A stretch of 64,000 nt of DNA from Anaerohabitans sp964387285 (GTDB lineage: Bacteria > Zhuqueibacterota > Zhuqueibacteria > Residuimicrobiales > Residuimicrobiaceae): the NCBI GenBank assembly GCA_964387285.1, contig CAYLWO010000020.1:1-64000 (forward strand), written 5' to 3'. The notes below the pieces were generated by a model. That model was not told the DNA's origin. It saw only the letters and a program-made list of their open reading frames with translations, and ran no database searches. The translations under genes were made by a program, and so were the position numbers. Shown here piece after piece: positions 45,138 to 53,868 of this stretch (its first letter is position 1; each line of letters starts with the position of its first letter).

Positions 45138-46622
45138 TCAGACGCAGTCCAACTCAAACCAATCCTTAACGCGCACGTCCGGAATGCTGTCGCCGTTTAT
45201 ATGGTGAAACTCATTGGTGCTCTTGTCATAAACATAATCCTTTTGCCACTCCGGCGCATGCAGCACGGTTTCATGCACGCTATTGAGCAGAAAATCGAGC
45301 TCTTCATCGCTCATGCATGGATGAATGGACAACCGCACCCAGCCGGGCTTTTCCGACAGGTCGCCATGCTCGATTTTTTCCGTAATCCGATGAGACCGCG
45401 TAGGATCCACATGAAGCAAATAATGGCCATAGGTGCCTGCGCAGGAGCAACCGCCGCGGACCTGCACGCCAAACCGGTCATTCAACAGTTTCACAATGAG
45501 ATTGTAATGAATATTTTCAACATAAAAAGAAAAAATGCCCAAACGGTTCTGCTGCTGTTCCGCCAGCAGGTGCATGCCGGGGACGCTGCACAGAGATCGA
45601 AAGATGCGCGGCAACAGGTCATGTTCGCGCTGCAACATGTTTTGCACGCCCATTTTTTCCTTGAGTCGGACGCTCAGAGCGGCACGGATGGTTTGCAAAA
45701 ACGCCGGCGTGCCGCCGTCTTCGCGTATTTCGACGTCGCGAATATAACTATGACCACCCCACGGATTGGTCCAGTTGACCGTGCCGCCGCCGGGTTGATC
45801 CGGTGCGCGCAAATGATACAGGTCAGAATTGAAAATGAGCACACCGGGAGCGCCCGGGCCGCCGAGAAATTTGTGCGGTGAAAAAAAGATGGCATCCAGT
45901 CGTTCCTGCGCATCCGCCGGATGCATGTCGATGTCGACATAAGGCGCTGAAGCCGCCAGATCGATAAAACAAAGCCCGTCCACCTCATGCATGATTCTTG
46001 CCATGTCGTGGTAGGGCGTACGAATGCCGGTCACATTGGAGCAGGCCGTAAAGGAACCGATTTTGAGCGGTCGATCCTTGAATTTCTGCACCGTATCGCG
46101 CAATAAATTCATATCCACCAGGCCGTCCTGATCTGGCGGCGTTACGATCACATCCGCAATGGTTTCCAGCCAGGTGGTCTGATTGGAGTGATGCTCCATA
46201 TGCGTAAGAAAGACCACCGGTTTATAATCCTTGGGCAGACAAAGATGCGGAGACAGTTGTTCCGGCACTTTGAGACCCAGAATGCGCTGGAATTTGTTGA
46301 CCACCGATGTCATGCCGGAACCCATGGTCAGAATCACATCGCCCGGGCCGGCGTGCACATGCGTTTTGATAATTTTATGCGCCGTGTGATAGGCCTGGGT
46401 CATGGCGCCGCCGGTGATGCTGGATTCGGAATGGGTGTTGCCGACAAAGGGCCCGAACTGCCGGATCATTTTTCCCTCGATCGGCCGATAGAGTCGTCCG
46501 CTGGCGGTCCAGTCCGCATAAATCAGCTGTTGTGTTCCATAGGGCGAAATGAACGATTGCTCATTGCCCAGAATGTTGCGTCGAAAAGCAGCAAAATATT
46601 TTTCCAGATCTATAATCTCCAT
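45138..46622 (-). CDS. Class V aminotransferase (cysteine desulfurase-like)
   Basis: A 494-residue PLP enzyme of the SufS/NifS-like class V fold. The PLP lysine is in FFSPHKFLGGPG, with the preceding FIDLAASAPYVDID Asp that holds the pyridine nitrogen. A cysteine-bearing loop RGGCSCAGTYG occupies the place of the desulfurase active-site cysteine. The protein is longer than IscS (about 400 residues) by an N-terminal and several internal extensions, so a different substrate is possible. It starts 8 bp after the SLOG gene and ends 35 bp before the GH9 gene. No iscU, sufBCD or tRNA thiolation gene is near. Confidence 0.82.
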   Translation of the reverse strand: MEIIDLEKYFAAFRRNILGNEQSFISPYGTQQLIYADWTASGRLYRPIEGKMIRQFGPFVGNTHSESSITGGAMTQAYHTAHKIIKTHVHAGPGDVILTMGSGMTSVVNKFQRILGLKVPEQLSPHLCLPKDYKPVVFLTHMEHHSNQTTWLETIADVIVTPPDQDGLVDMNLLRDTVQKFKDRPLKIGSFTACSNVTGIRTPYHDMARIMHEVDGLCFIDLAASAPYVDIDMHPADAQERLDAIFFSPHKFLGGPGAPGVLIFNSDLYHLRAPDQPGGGTVNWTNPWGGHSYIRDVEIREDGGTPAFLQTIRAALSVRLKEKMGVQNMLQREHDLLPRIFRSLCSVPGMHLLAEQQQNRLGIFSFYVENIHYNLIVKLLNDRFGVQVRGGCSCAGTYGHYLLHVDPTRSHRITEKIEHGDLSEKPGWVRLSIHPCMSDEELDFLLNSVHETVLHAPEWQKDYVYDKSTNEFHHINGDSIPDVRVKDWFELDCV

Positions 46623-46630
46623 ACACGTTT

Positions 46631-47254
46631 CTAAAATAAATCCAAAACCTCTGCCGGTTGCAGCGGCACAGCGCCCAGGGTCAATAGCGGTTCGTTAACT
46701 TTTGCCTGAATGGTGTACATCTTTTTATTCCAGCTTTTAATCTCTTGAAGCAAACGGGAAAGCGCACCGCCCGGCGAAGCATACGCGATAAAAATCTCAT
46801 CCGCCACGGCCGCGACAAAACGGTTGCGCACCAGAGCCAGATGACGATCCAGACGACGCTGGTGTTCCGCAAACGGCGACAGCAACAGCAACCGCCCCTG
46901 CTGCATCGGCTCCTGCCAGTCCGGTTTGAGCCGCATGGTGCTCAAACATTTTGCCGGACAGACGATGACCGATCTGGCGCTTTTGAGCAGACGGTTTAAA
47001 AATTCAGTCTCTACCGGCGATTGAAAGCCGCCGATCAAAGTGACCTGCCGCTGGCTGAGAATCTGCGCCAGATCGTACATTTTGCTCAATACGCTGCCGG
47101 GACAGCGTTGCGAACAAAAAAACGCCAGCTTGCGATTCTGCAAAAACGTCGTGTTGCCGCGCGCCTGAATCTGCAACGGTGTTTCCTTATCAAGATACTT
47201 GCGCAGAAACGGCGTTTCCTCCACAGACAGCCAGCGCGGCCGATCGGATTTCAT
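46631..47254 (-). CDS. SLOG-domain (DprA/Smf-like) protein
   Basis: A 207-residue cytoplasmic protein. The Rossmann-type core has strands VTLIGGFQSPVETEFL (residues 71–86), SVIVCPAKC, GRLLLLSPFAEHQRR and FIAYASPGGALSRLL, in the order and spacing of the DprA nucleotide-binding (SLOG) fold. The loading GxxG and the PG(H/R)FxxRNRIIA segments of true DprA are replaced (LALVRNRFVAAVADE), and no C-terminal winged helix exists. It therefore may bind a nucleotide or nucleic acid rather than load RecA. Eight bases separate it from the class V aminotransferase gene. Confidence 0.7.
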   Translation of the reverse strand: MKSDRPRWLSVEETPFLRKYLDKETPLQIQARGNTTFLQNRKLAFFCSQRCPGSVLSKMYDLAQILSQRQVTLIGGFQSPVETEFLNRLLKSARSVIVCPAKCLSTMRLKPDWQEPMQQGRLLLLSPFAEHQRRLDRHLALVRNRFVAAVADEIFIAYASPGGALSRLLQEIKSWNKKMYTIQAKVNEPLLTLGAVPLQPAEVLDLF

Positions 47255-47283
47255 CGCTAACCTCCCACGGTCACGACATCGAT

Positions 47284-48690
47284 CTATAATTTCCAGTATA
47301 AATTCTTATTATTACACCAGCGAACTAGCAACCACAAGCAGAGTGTCCACAAAATCCCCCAGAACATGCCGTGATAGCCGCTTTTATCCAGCAGCCGGCT
47401 GCCCCAGGGCTCGCCTAAAACAGCCGACCAGCTGCGCGTCGCTTCGCTAAGGGCATTGTTAAAAAAATATTCAAGATGCAAAGCGCGAAAAAAAATGCGC
47501 ATGATGATTTGTATAAAGTAGGCCAACAATGCGTTCTTGCCGAACTCTACCAGCGGCCAAGCCCACTTCTTCCAACCCCGCACATCCATGATGTAATAAA
47601 GCAGCAAAAAAACCAGAGCGCCCAACCCGGAGGTAAACATGGCATAGCTGGCTGTTACATCCGGCTTGTTAAAACAAAGCTTCATGTTCCCGGTTAAAAA
47701 GCCGATTTTATGAATAGCATAACCCAGCGTCATAAAAACAGCGGCAATAAGCAGACTTTGTTTGATGATGCGCGATCTCTGCCCGGTTATGATCGCTTCG
47801 CCCAACAGAGCGCCGATCATGGTCATGGCGCCGTACGAGATGGAGACCCAGGGCAAACAGTGAACCGTCAGCGGTCGCGACCAACTGCCGTCGGGTTGGC
47901 TGATGCGCCAAAAGGGTTCTTGCGTATGGCCAAACTGCAACCACCAATCGACATACTGAGACAGCACCATATGCAGACCCAGAACGCCGAATACGGCCAG
48001 CCAACGCATGCGCGGAGAAAGTTTTTGCGCGACAGAGCCCATGAGATAGGCAATAGCGATGGCCTGCAAAATCCCCCACCACCAGGAAACGCCCAGTATC
48101 AGACTGATGTACATAACGCCGGCCGCTATCAGTTTAGCCGTGCGGCTGAAAACATGGCGCAGCCAATCGGCACCGTAACGGCCTTTAGACAGCGGTATGA
48201 CCAAACCGACAATAAAGATAAAAAACGGCGCCACCAGATCGGTGATGGTCAGGCCGATGTTCTTTAACCTGGCCTCAGGCAGCTCTTCAATATCCGACTC
48301 TGACAGTCCTTGTGCGGATTTTTCCTCGACAAATTTTTCCCAGCCGACATCCGCATGATTCCAGGTAGAAACGGGCAGACTGCCGAACCAGGAGGCTTTT
48401 TGCGGCAGGTCGGGATAATTGCCGGCAGCCACGGCAATGACAAAAATCATCACCGCTATGGTCAGACCGCGAAAGGCATCGATGGATTCAACGCGAATGC
48501 GTTCTGGTTTGGTTGTTGAAGTGGCATGTGCAAGCGACACAGTTTGATCCTTTGCTTCCATAATAAAAAATGAGGGCGCCGGACTGCTCTGCAGGTTTAA
48601 CAGATGGCTGATTCTGGACAAGATTTTAATCAGAATAGCATAGAAATGCAAGGGAATTTTAGCAGAGATATTGTCCTTTTTTACATTCAT
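47284..48690 (-). CDS. HGSNAT/NagX-like membrane acyltransferase, second paralogue
   Basis: A 468-residue protein with about ten membrane segments. RVESIDAFRGLTIAVMIFV and TDLVAPFFIFIVGLVIPLS match the heparan-alpha-glucosaminide N-acetyltransferase family and the paralogue at 30175–31278. A soluble insert of about 60 residues (NHADVGWEKF to LKNIGL) is specific to this copy. The start is uncertain: the ATG used has an AGGA site, while an ATG 43 codons later (48561) begins MEAKDQTVS without one. First gene of the acyltransferase–SLOG–aminotransferase–GH9 operon. Substrate unknown. Confidence 0.82.
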   Translation of the reverse strand: MNVKKDNISAKIPLHFYAILIKILSRISHLLNLQSSPAPSFFIMEAKDQTVSLAHATSTTKPERIRVESIDAFRGLTIAVMIFVIAVAAGNYPDLPQKASWFGSLPVSTWNHADVGWEKFVEEKSAQGLSESDIEELPEARLKNIGLTITDLVAPFFIFIVGLVIPLSKGRYGADWLRHVFSRTAKLIAAGVMYISLILGVSWWWGILQAIAIAYLMGSVAQKLSPRMRWLAVFGVLGLHMVLSQYVDWWLQFGHTQEPFWRISQPDGSWSRPLTVHCLPWVSISYGAMTMIGALLGEAIITGQRSRIIKQSLLIAAVFMTLGYAIHKIGFLTGNMKLCFNKPDVTASYAMFTSGLGALVFLLLYYIMDVRGWKKWAWPLVEFGKNALLAYFIQIIMRIFFRALHLEYFFNNALSEATRSWSAVLGEPWGSRLLDKSGYHGMFWGILWTLCLWLLVRWCNNKNLYWKL

Positions 48691-48752
48691 AAATGGTCCT
48701 GTTGCGCCCTGTTGGGGCTAGAGTGATTTTTAAGCTAATTCCTGGGCCTAAC

Positions 48753-48903
48753 CAGCCTGTGTGAAAACCAACAGACCCCGGATGTGGCCGCGTTTTTTGC
48801 GGCCACTCCGGGTGTCTCTCGACGCATAATCAATGAGTTAAGAAACACTCGGGGTCGCATAAATCGCGACCCCGGGGTTGGTCACAGGTTTTCACACAGG
48901 CTG
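48753..48903. repeat. 151-bp element with perfect 17-bp terminal inverted repeats
   Basis: Ends are CAGCCTGTGTGAAAACC (48753–48769) and its exact complement GGTTTTCACACAGGCTG (48887–48903). Inside lie two further hairpins, GTGGCCGC/GCGGCCAC (48785–48806) and GGGGTCGC/GCGACCCC (48851–48873), so the whole can fold as a large cruciform. No reading frame. It resembles a miniature inverted-repeat element; only this copy is in the window. Confidence 0.85.
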
Positions 48904-48997
48904 TAACAGCCCAGGATATAATAGGTGCCGGCGGTTGGCGCTCAACAAGAATAAATCATGGTTCAACTGTAAGAAACAAAAGCAAGAGTCGGAATGT

Positions 48998-49032
48998 AAA
49001 AAACCCCGATGAAAGTCGTTCTCATCGGGGTT
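48998..49032 (-). terminator. Rho-independent terminator of the ferritin gene
   Basis: On the minus strand the stem AACCCCGATGA / TCATCGGGGTT ends in a run of T. It lies about 40 bp after the ferritin stop. Confidence 0.88.
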
Positions 49033-49069
49033 CAATATTGCATAAAGTGTTTGAGTGCTGATTGCCTGC

Positions 49070-49561
49070 TTACTTGCCTCTTTGTCCGGCATGCGCGTCC
49101 AGCATCAGCAAAGCGTGTCCCTTGGTTCCGGCCATCTTGATCTTGGCCACCCAGGCTTCCATATTGGCTTCCTCTTCAACCTGCTCATTGACGAACCAGT
49201 CGAGAAAACTCTTGGACGCGTGGTCGTTCTTTTTGACGGCTAGATCTACCAGTTCGTGAATGCTTTTGGTGACGAATTTCTCATGTTCCAGGGTTAGGTC
49301 GAAAATCTCTTCGATATCTTTATAATCCGTTTGTGGTTTGTCGATTTTTTCCAGCACCACGCGGCCGCCCCGTTCATTGACATGTTTGTATATTTTCATG
49401 GCATGCCCCCACTCTTCCTGCGCCTGCGCTTGAAAAAATCCGGCAAAACCATCCAGGAATTGATCGCTCAGGTAAGCGGACATGGCCAGATAAAAATAGC
49501 TGGAGTACATCTCTTTGTTAATCTGCTCGTTCAGCGCTTTTTCCATCTCTTTTGACAACAT
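49070..49561 (-). CDS. ftnA: Non-haem bacterial ferritin
   Basis: A 163-residue iron-storage protein. The four-helix bundle carries the ferroxidase ligands: Glu in NEQINKEMYSSY, EEWGHAMK (Glu and His), and Glu in FVNEQVEEEANM. No haem-binding Met of bacterioferritin type is placed as in Bfr, so it is the FtnA type that forms a 24-subunit shell and oxidises Fe(II). An AGGAG-type site precedes the ATG. A single-gene unit with its own terminator. Confidence 0.95.
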   Translation of the reverse strand: MLSKEMEKALNEQINKEMYSSYFYLAMSAYLSDQFLDGFAGFFQAQAQEEWGHAMKIYKHVNERGGRVVLEKIDKPQTDYKDIEEIFDLTLEHEKFVTKSIHELVDLAVKKNDHASKSFLDWFVNEQVEEEANMEAWVAKIKMAGTKGHALLMLDAHAGQRGK

Positions 49562-49661
49562 GGCTGTTCTCCTTTATAAATGGGTTATAATTATATTTCA
49601 AACAATGTAACAATAAAAAATGAAAAAAATTCCCAAATTGCCGCATGGGGACCGATTTTTA

Positions 49662-51251
49662 TCACAATAGGACCGCCATAAGCTGTACAAGCAGGACCTT
49701 GAGCACCAGGGCAAGGGGATATACGGCAGCATAAGCCACGTGCGGTGCGCTGCTTTCGGTCATCGAATCGACCGCAGCCAATCCCGGCGTACTGGTCATG
49801 CCACCGGTCAAAGCGCCGAGAAAACTGAGAAAGTTCAGTTTGACAATCCGGCTGGTTACCAACGTAGCCAACAGCATCGGTATGATGGTAATTGCGGCAG
49901 CAAATCCTAACAGCTGAAAGCCGTGTTCGTTGACTGCTTCGCCCATGTGGCGACCGGCTTCGGTGCCGATGCAGGTTAAAAAGAGCAACAATCCCAACTG
50001 TCGCAACACCTGATTGCCGGTGCTGGACAGGGTCCAGATGACCGGCCCGGTTTTACCCAGGCGGCTCAACAGCAACGCTGCAGCCAACACGCCTCCGGTC
50101 AGACCCAATTGAAAAGAGAGACCGGCAAAAAAGGGAATGCGCAAACGGCCCAGGAGCACACCCAGGGTGACGCCGAGAAAAATCGGCAGAAAATCGGTCT
50201 CGGAAATGCTTTTAACATTATTGCCGAGCAAATCGGATACCTGCGCCATGTTGTCCACATCGCACGCCACCATTAATTTGTCGCCGAAACGCAAGGTGCT
50301 CTGTGGAGTTGGGGTGATATCCACACTGCTGCGACGGATGCGCGTGACCGTGGCGTTGTAATTGGCCAGCAGGTTCAGTTCCGCCAAAGACTTGTTGATT
50401 ACTTTTTTATTGGTGACCAGAATCCATTGCACGTCATAGCCGCGACTGAGCGGCACCTCCTGCACGGTCTCGGGTCCGATCAATAAAGAGACTTTTTCAA
50501 GAGCTTCATGGACGCCCACGGCTTTGACCATGTCGCCCAGATATAACCGGCTGGCCGGCGTGGGCGTCACCACGTGTCCGGCATGCCAGATGCGGGAGAT
50601 GGTGGCCTGGGTCATGCTGCGGATGTTCAATTCGCCGATGGATTTAGCGTCGACATTTTTGTTTTCCACTATGAAATTGCGATTCACAATGGGCGGAAAC
50701 GCAGAGGCTTCACTTCTTTGATACTGTGCATGCTCTTCGGCAAGATTCACTCGACGGAGGCGCGGTAAGATACGAATAAAAAGCACGACCGCCAGCACGG
50801 CCAATGGATAGGCAACACTATAGCCGATGGAAGCCATGGGCGAATGGGTCGCTTCGATGGCTGCTGCCAGGCCTGGCGTGCTGGTCAAAGCGCCGGCAAA
50901 CAACCCGCAGGCCAGTCCGGCATCCAATTTTAACAACCAGGCCAACGCAATCGTCAACAAACACGCCAAAGACACAACCAGTACCGGCGGAACCAACAGC
51001 GTTATTTCTTTTTTTCGAAGGGAATTTAAAAATCCCGGACCAGCCTGAATGCCGATGGTAAAGATAAAAAACAGCAGACCGATGGTTTGCACTTCTGCCG
51101 GCGTCTGATAACCTAAATGGCCGAACAACAAAGCGACAAAAATGACGGCCGTAGCGTCCAACGAAACACCACGTACGTTGATGCGGCCAACGATCAGGCC
51201 TATCGTGATGATAAGAAAAAGAATAAAATAACTTGCATCGAATAACGACAT
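49662..51251 (-). CDS. AspT/YidE/YbjL-type membrane transporter with TrkA-C domains
   Basis: A 529-residue inner-membrane protein. Two halves of about five membrane segments each show the duplicated motif LTSTPGLAAAIEATHSPMA in the first and MTSTPGLAAVDSMTESSAP in the second. Two cytoplasmic TrkA-C (RCK-C) domains lie between them (about residues 195–355). Relatives exchange aspartate for alanine or move other dicarboxylates or anions. Substrate here is unknown. It is divergent from the rhodanese gene across a 253-bp spacer. Confidence 0.88.
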   Translation of the reverse strand: MSLFDASYFILFLIITIGLIVGRINVRGVSLDATAVIFVALLFGHLGYQTPAEVQTIGLLFFIFTIGIQAGPGFLNSLRKKEITLLVPPVLVVSLACLLTIALAWLLKLDAGLACGLFAGALTSTPGLAAAIEATHSPMASIGYSVAYPLAVLAVVLFIRILPRLRRVNLAEEHAQYQRSEASAFPPIVNRNFIVENKNVDAKSIGELNIRSMTQATISRIWHAGHVVTPTPASRLYLGDMVKAVGVHEALEKVSLLIGPETVQEVPLSRGYDVQWILVTNKKVINKSLAELNLLANYNATVTRIRRSSVDITPTPQSTLRFGDKLMVACDVDNMAQVSDLLGNNVKSISETDFLPIFLGVTLGVLLGRLRIPFFAGLSFQLGLTGGVLAAALLLSRLGKTGPVIWTLSSTGNQVLRQLGLLLFLTCIGTEAGRHMGEAVNEHGFQLLGFAAAITIIPMLLATLVTSRIVKLNFLSFLGALTGGMTSTPGLAAVDSMTESSAPHVAYAAVYPLALVLKVLLVQLMAVLL

Positions 51252-51504
51252 GATTAACCTTAAATTTTTTCAATTTAACAAAAAATTGATTATTTTCAAA
51301 AATATAATTACCTTTTTGTACTCTGAATAATGGCATTATCCTTGCAACAGATAGAAAAATTACGGAATTTTGTCATTTCAAGGCTGTTTTAAAATGATCG
51401 TAAATGATCAATAAAATGTTTTTAAGACAGTTACAAATGTTGCATAAAGGCCACAAAAGGATTCTATATCACTCAATAAAAGCGCTTTTCAGCCAGAGGA
51501 AGAG

Positions 51505-52029
51505 ATGAACAAAAGCCTCAGGGAATCTATTTATATCATTGCAATAGCTGCTGCAATAGGCATCGCCGCGTTGCCATTTCATCCCAAGGCAGCCAAATGG
51601 TCGGCGCATCGGCCGGCCATGACCACAGCTGATGATTCAATTTACAGCGTCGAGCTCCCTTCTTTGCACATGAAACCGCGAGACATGGAACAGGCCAGGA
51701 TCATCAGTGGCTCTGCCTTGCGCATACTCGTACAACGTAATGCGGCGATATTGATCGACGCCCGTACATTGGCCGAATATCAGTCCGGTCATTTACCGCA
51801 AGCCGTGGCTTTGCCATTTGAAGAGCTTTCAGAGCGTATGGAACAGTTGCTTAGACTCCCCAAGGATCAATGGCTTGTCACCTATTGCGATGGTCCGCCC
51901 TGCGACCTTTCTCATCTGTTGGCGCAGGTGCTTAAACAGAACGGATTTCAATATGTCGCTATTTACGATGCGGGAGTCGACGACTGGAAAGCAGGCAACG
52001 GCAAGCTGAATCAGGGAGACCGGCCATGA
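51505..52029 (+). CDS. Membrane-anchored rhodanese-like protein
   Basis: A 174-residue protein with an N-terminal membrane anchor or uncleaved signal (IYIIAIAAAIGIAALPF) and a periplasmic rhodanese domain (about residues 70–165). The active-site loop is TYCDGPPCDLS, with two cysteines in the form common next to MauE-like genes. LIDARTLAEYQSGHLPQAV is the CH2A signature. It likely handles sulfur or disulfide chemistry outside the cytoplasm. The stop overlaps the next ATG by four bases. Confidence 0.88.
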   Translation: MNKSLRESIYIIAIAAAIGIAALPFHPKAAKWSAHRPAMTTADDSIYSVELPSLHMKPRDMEQARIISGSALRILVQRNAAILIDARTLAEYQSGHLPQAVALPFEELSERMEQLLRLPKDQWLVTYCDGPPCDLSHLLAQVLKQNGFQYVAIYDAGVDDWKAGNGKLNQGDRP

Positions 52030-52451
52030 ACAACAAGATAGAAAAGATCGTTGTGCTGTTCCTGCGCTGGTTTTTAGGCGTGGTGTTTATTTATGCAGCA
52101 GTGGGAAAGATCATGGATCCGAGTACCTTTGCCGGTCAGATTGACAACTATCGCATACTGCCGTATATTTTTATCGGACCCATGGCCGCCATTTTGCCCT
52201 GGGTGGAGTTGCTCTGTGGATTATTGCTAATCATCGGCCGCTGGCTCAACGGGGCTTCTCTTCTGACCATAGCGATGAATGTGGTCTTTATCATAGCCAT
52301 TGCTTCAGCCATGATCCGCGGACTGGATATCGAATGCGGCTGTTTCAGTTTGCAGTCGCAAGGATCACAGGTGGGCCTGCGCCGCATTTTGGAAGACGTT
52401 ATTTTCCTAGTCTCTGCGGCACTGATTTGGCGGCATGTGATGCGAAAGTAA
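52026..52451 (+). CDS. MauE/DoxX-family redox membrane protein
   Basis: A 141-residue four-helix inner-membrane protein. LRWFLGVVFIYAAVGKIMDP is the family opening and GLDIECGCFSL holds the conserved CxC pair between helices three and four. Relatives are linked to disulfide or quinone redox chemistry, such as maturation of methylamine dehydrogenase. Translational coupling to the rhodanese gene (ATGA overlap) indicates they act together, a common pairing in this part of the tree. Confidence 0.88.
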   Translation: MNNKIEKIVVLFLRWFLGVVFIYAAVGKIMDPSTFAGQIDNYRILPYIFIGPMAAILPWVELLCGLLLIIGRWLNGASLLTIAMNVVFIIAIASAMIRGLDIECGCFSLQSQGSQVGLRRILEDVIFLVSAALIWRHVMRK

Positions 52452-52555
52452 GCGGCTTAAAAACAGCGTTTTTCACCGGCTCCAGTGTATGAGAAATCCG
52501 TTTTATCCGTTCAATCCGCGTTCGTTTTACCTCATTTCTACATGCAAAGAGAATA

Positions 52556-53656
52556 CTACAATTTCCAATCCACTTGCAGAAATTGCCGGCTGCCGACATA
52601 AACATTATTCATCACCAGCGTCAGCCGGGTGACTGCAGGCCCAATCTTGATAATCGCGCTGCCGCTGTGCTGTAACCACTGTTCTGAAAAAGCACCGTTT
52701 GCTTCGGTTATGCGCCAGGGCAAATCTGTAGTATTGACAATTTCAATAAACCTGCCGCCTTTTTCATCAACATAGTGGACCGGTTTTAAAGTCACGCTAG
52801 CCCTGAACAATGCTTCCAGATACTCTGCCTTGCCGGCCAACGTTTCACCGAACCAGGCCACTGTGCGCCCGGCCATTAACGCCTCCTTAATGGCGCCCTG
52901 GCTTTTGTCTTTGCTGAACACCAGAGTCATGGGCCGCGGCCATTCTTTCAATTTATATTGCAAACTGGTAGCGCCGTGCATATCGCTGTCGCAAATCACA
53001 GCGAGATTTTTGCTCAGGCACCAATCCAAAGCGATCGGATACCATTCGGTATGATTAAAGACTTCGATGCCGTGCATCAAGCCCTTGTCATAAATCTTTT
53101 GATGTTCCGGCCACCACAATGTGGTGTCCGGTTGCTGCCGTTTCCAACCCGGATGGTTCCATTGAATAAAGGCGCCTTGTTGGGCTGCGCCGTCCAATGC
53201 GGCCATAAAATCGGTTTGGTTCAACACGTTTACATCTTTAAGGAACAACGCATTGAAATGACCCGGCGGCATATTGCGCGAGATCTCGCCTGCTTTGATC
53301 AGCACCAGGCCCAATTCCCGGCTGCGGGTCAAGGCCAGTTCATAGGAACGATTGTTGTCGCCCATCAATCGGTCTTTGGTCGAGTCCTTGCGAACATGAT
53401 CGGTAATGGCGATGACATCCAGCCCGTCCAACCAGGCTTCATAGACCCGGGCATGCGGCCAGACAATGCCGTCGGAAAAAACCGTATGCATGTGCAAGTC
53501 GCACTTTAGCGTCTGCAGGCCAAGGATGTCGGGTACGCGCACTTGCGTACGCACCAAAGGATTGGATATCTCGCGAACCGGAGTGTTGTTCATATTTTGA
53601 CCGAGCGCCATCGCCGCCGCCAGGATCAAAACCATTGTGATGCAATAACGTTTCAT
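52556..53656 (-). CDS. Exported PHP-domain phosphoesterase
   Basis: A 366-residue secreted protein. After the signal peptide (ITMVLILAAAMALGQ) comes a polymerase-and-histidinol-phosphatase domain with CDLHMHTVFSDG, IAITDHVRKDST, KAGEISR, NHPGWKR and CDSDMHG, giving the metal-binding histidines and acids. A C-terminal beta domain of about 90 residues follows, resembling the tail of Sb-PDE phosphodiesterases. The ATG at 53656 has a GAGGAG site eight bases upstream; an ATG five codons earlier does not. Substrate unknown. It is divergent from the GxGYxYP gene. Confidence 0.85.
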   Translation of the reverse strand: MKRYCITMVLILAAAMALGQNMNNTPVREISNPLVRTQVRVPDILGLQTLKCDLHMHTVFSDGIVWPHARVYEAWLDGLDVIAITDHVRKDSTKDRLMGDNNRSYELALTRSRELGLVLIKAGEISRNMPPGHFNALFLKDVNVLNQTDFMAALDGAAQQGAFIQWNHPGWKRQQPDTTLWWPEHQKIYDKGLMHGIEVFNHTEWYPIALDWCLSKNLAVICDSDMHGATSLQYKLKEWPRPMTLVFSKDKSQGAIKEALMAGRTVAWFGETLAGKAEYLEALFRASVTLKPVHYVDEKGGRFIEIVNTTDLPWRITEANGAFSEQWLQHSGSAIIKIGPAVTRLTLVMNNVYVGSRQFLQVDWKL

Positions 53657-53868
53657 ACCGCAGCTCCTCATGCATGGTGTTCAATTTTTGATTTCAATCA
53701 TATACAAAAAATTATTCAAGAATGCAAATAACAAAATTGTAACACAGGCAATGAACGGCAATAATGCCCGTTCCGTGGCCTGAGACAGGTTGTTTTTTTC
53801 TTGCAATTCGTTTGCGCATTGGTTATCTTGCGATTTGACATTCCGGATTAAAACAGGAAGTTTGTGTT

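Larger units (their letters stand above)
48691..49069. other. Intergenic region with inverted-repeat element and terminator
   Basis: Holds the likely promoter of the acyltransferase operon (48700–48750), the 151-bp element 48753–48903 and the ferritin terminator 48998–49032. No gene recognised. Confidence 0.6.

Noticed and set aside
46631..47254. Full DprA (RecA loader)
   Set aside because: The RecA-loading and winged-helix parts and the PGHFxxRNRI-type segment are missing or altered, so only the SLOG fold is claimed.
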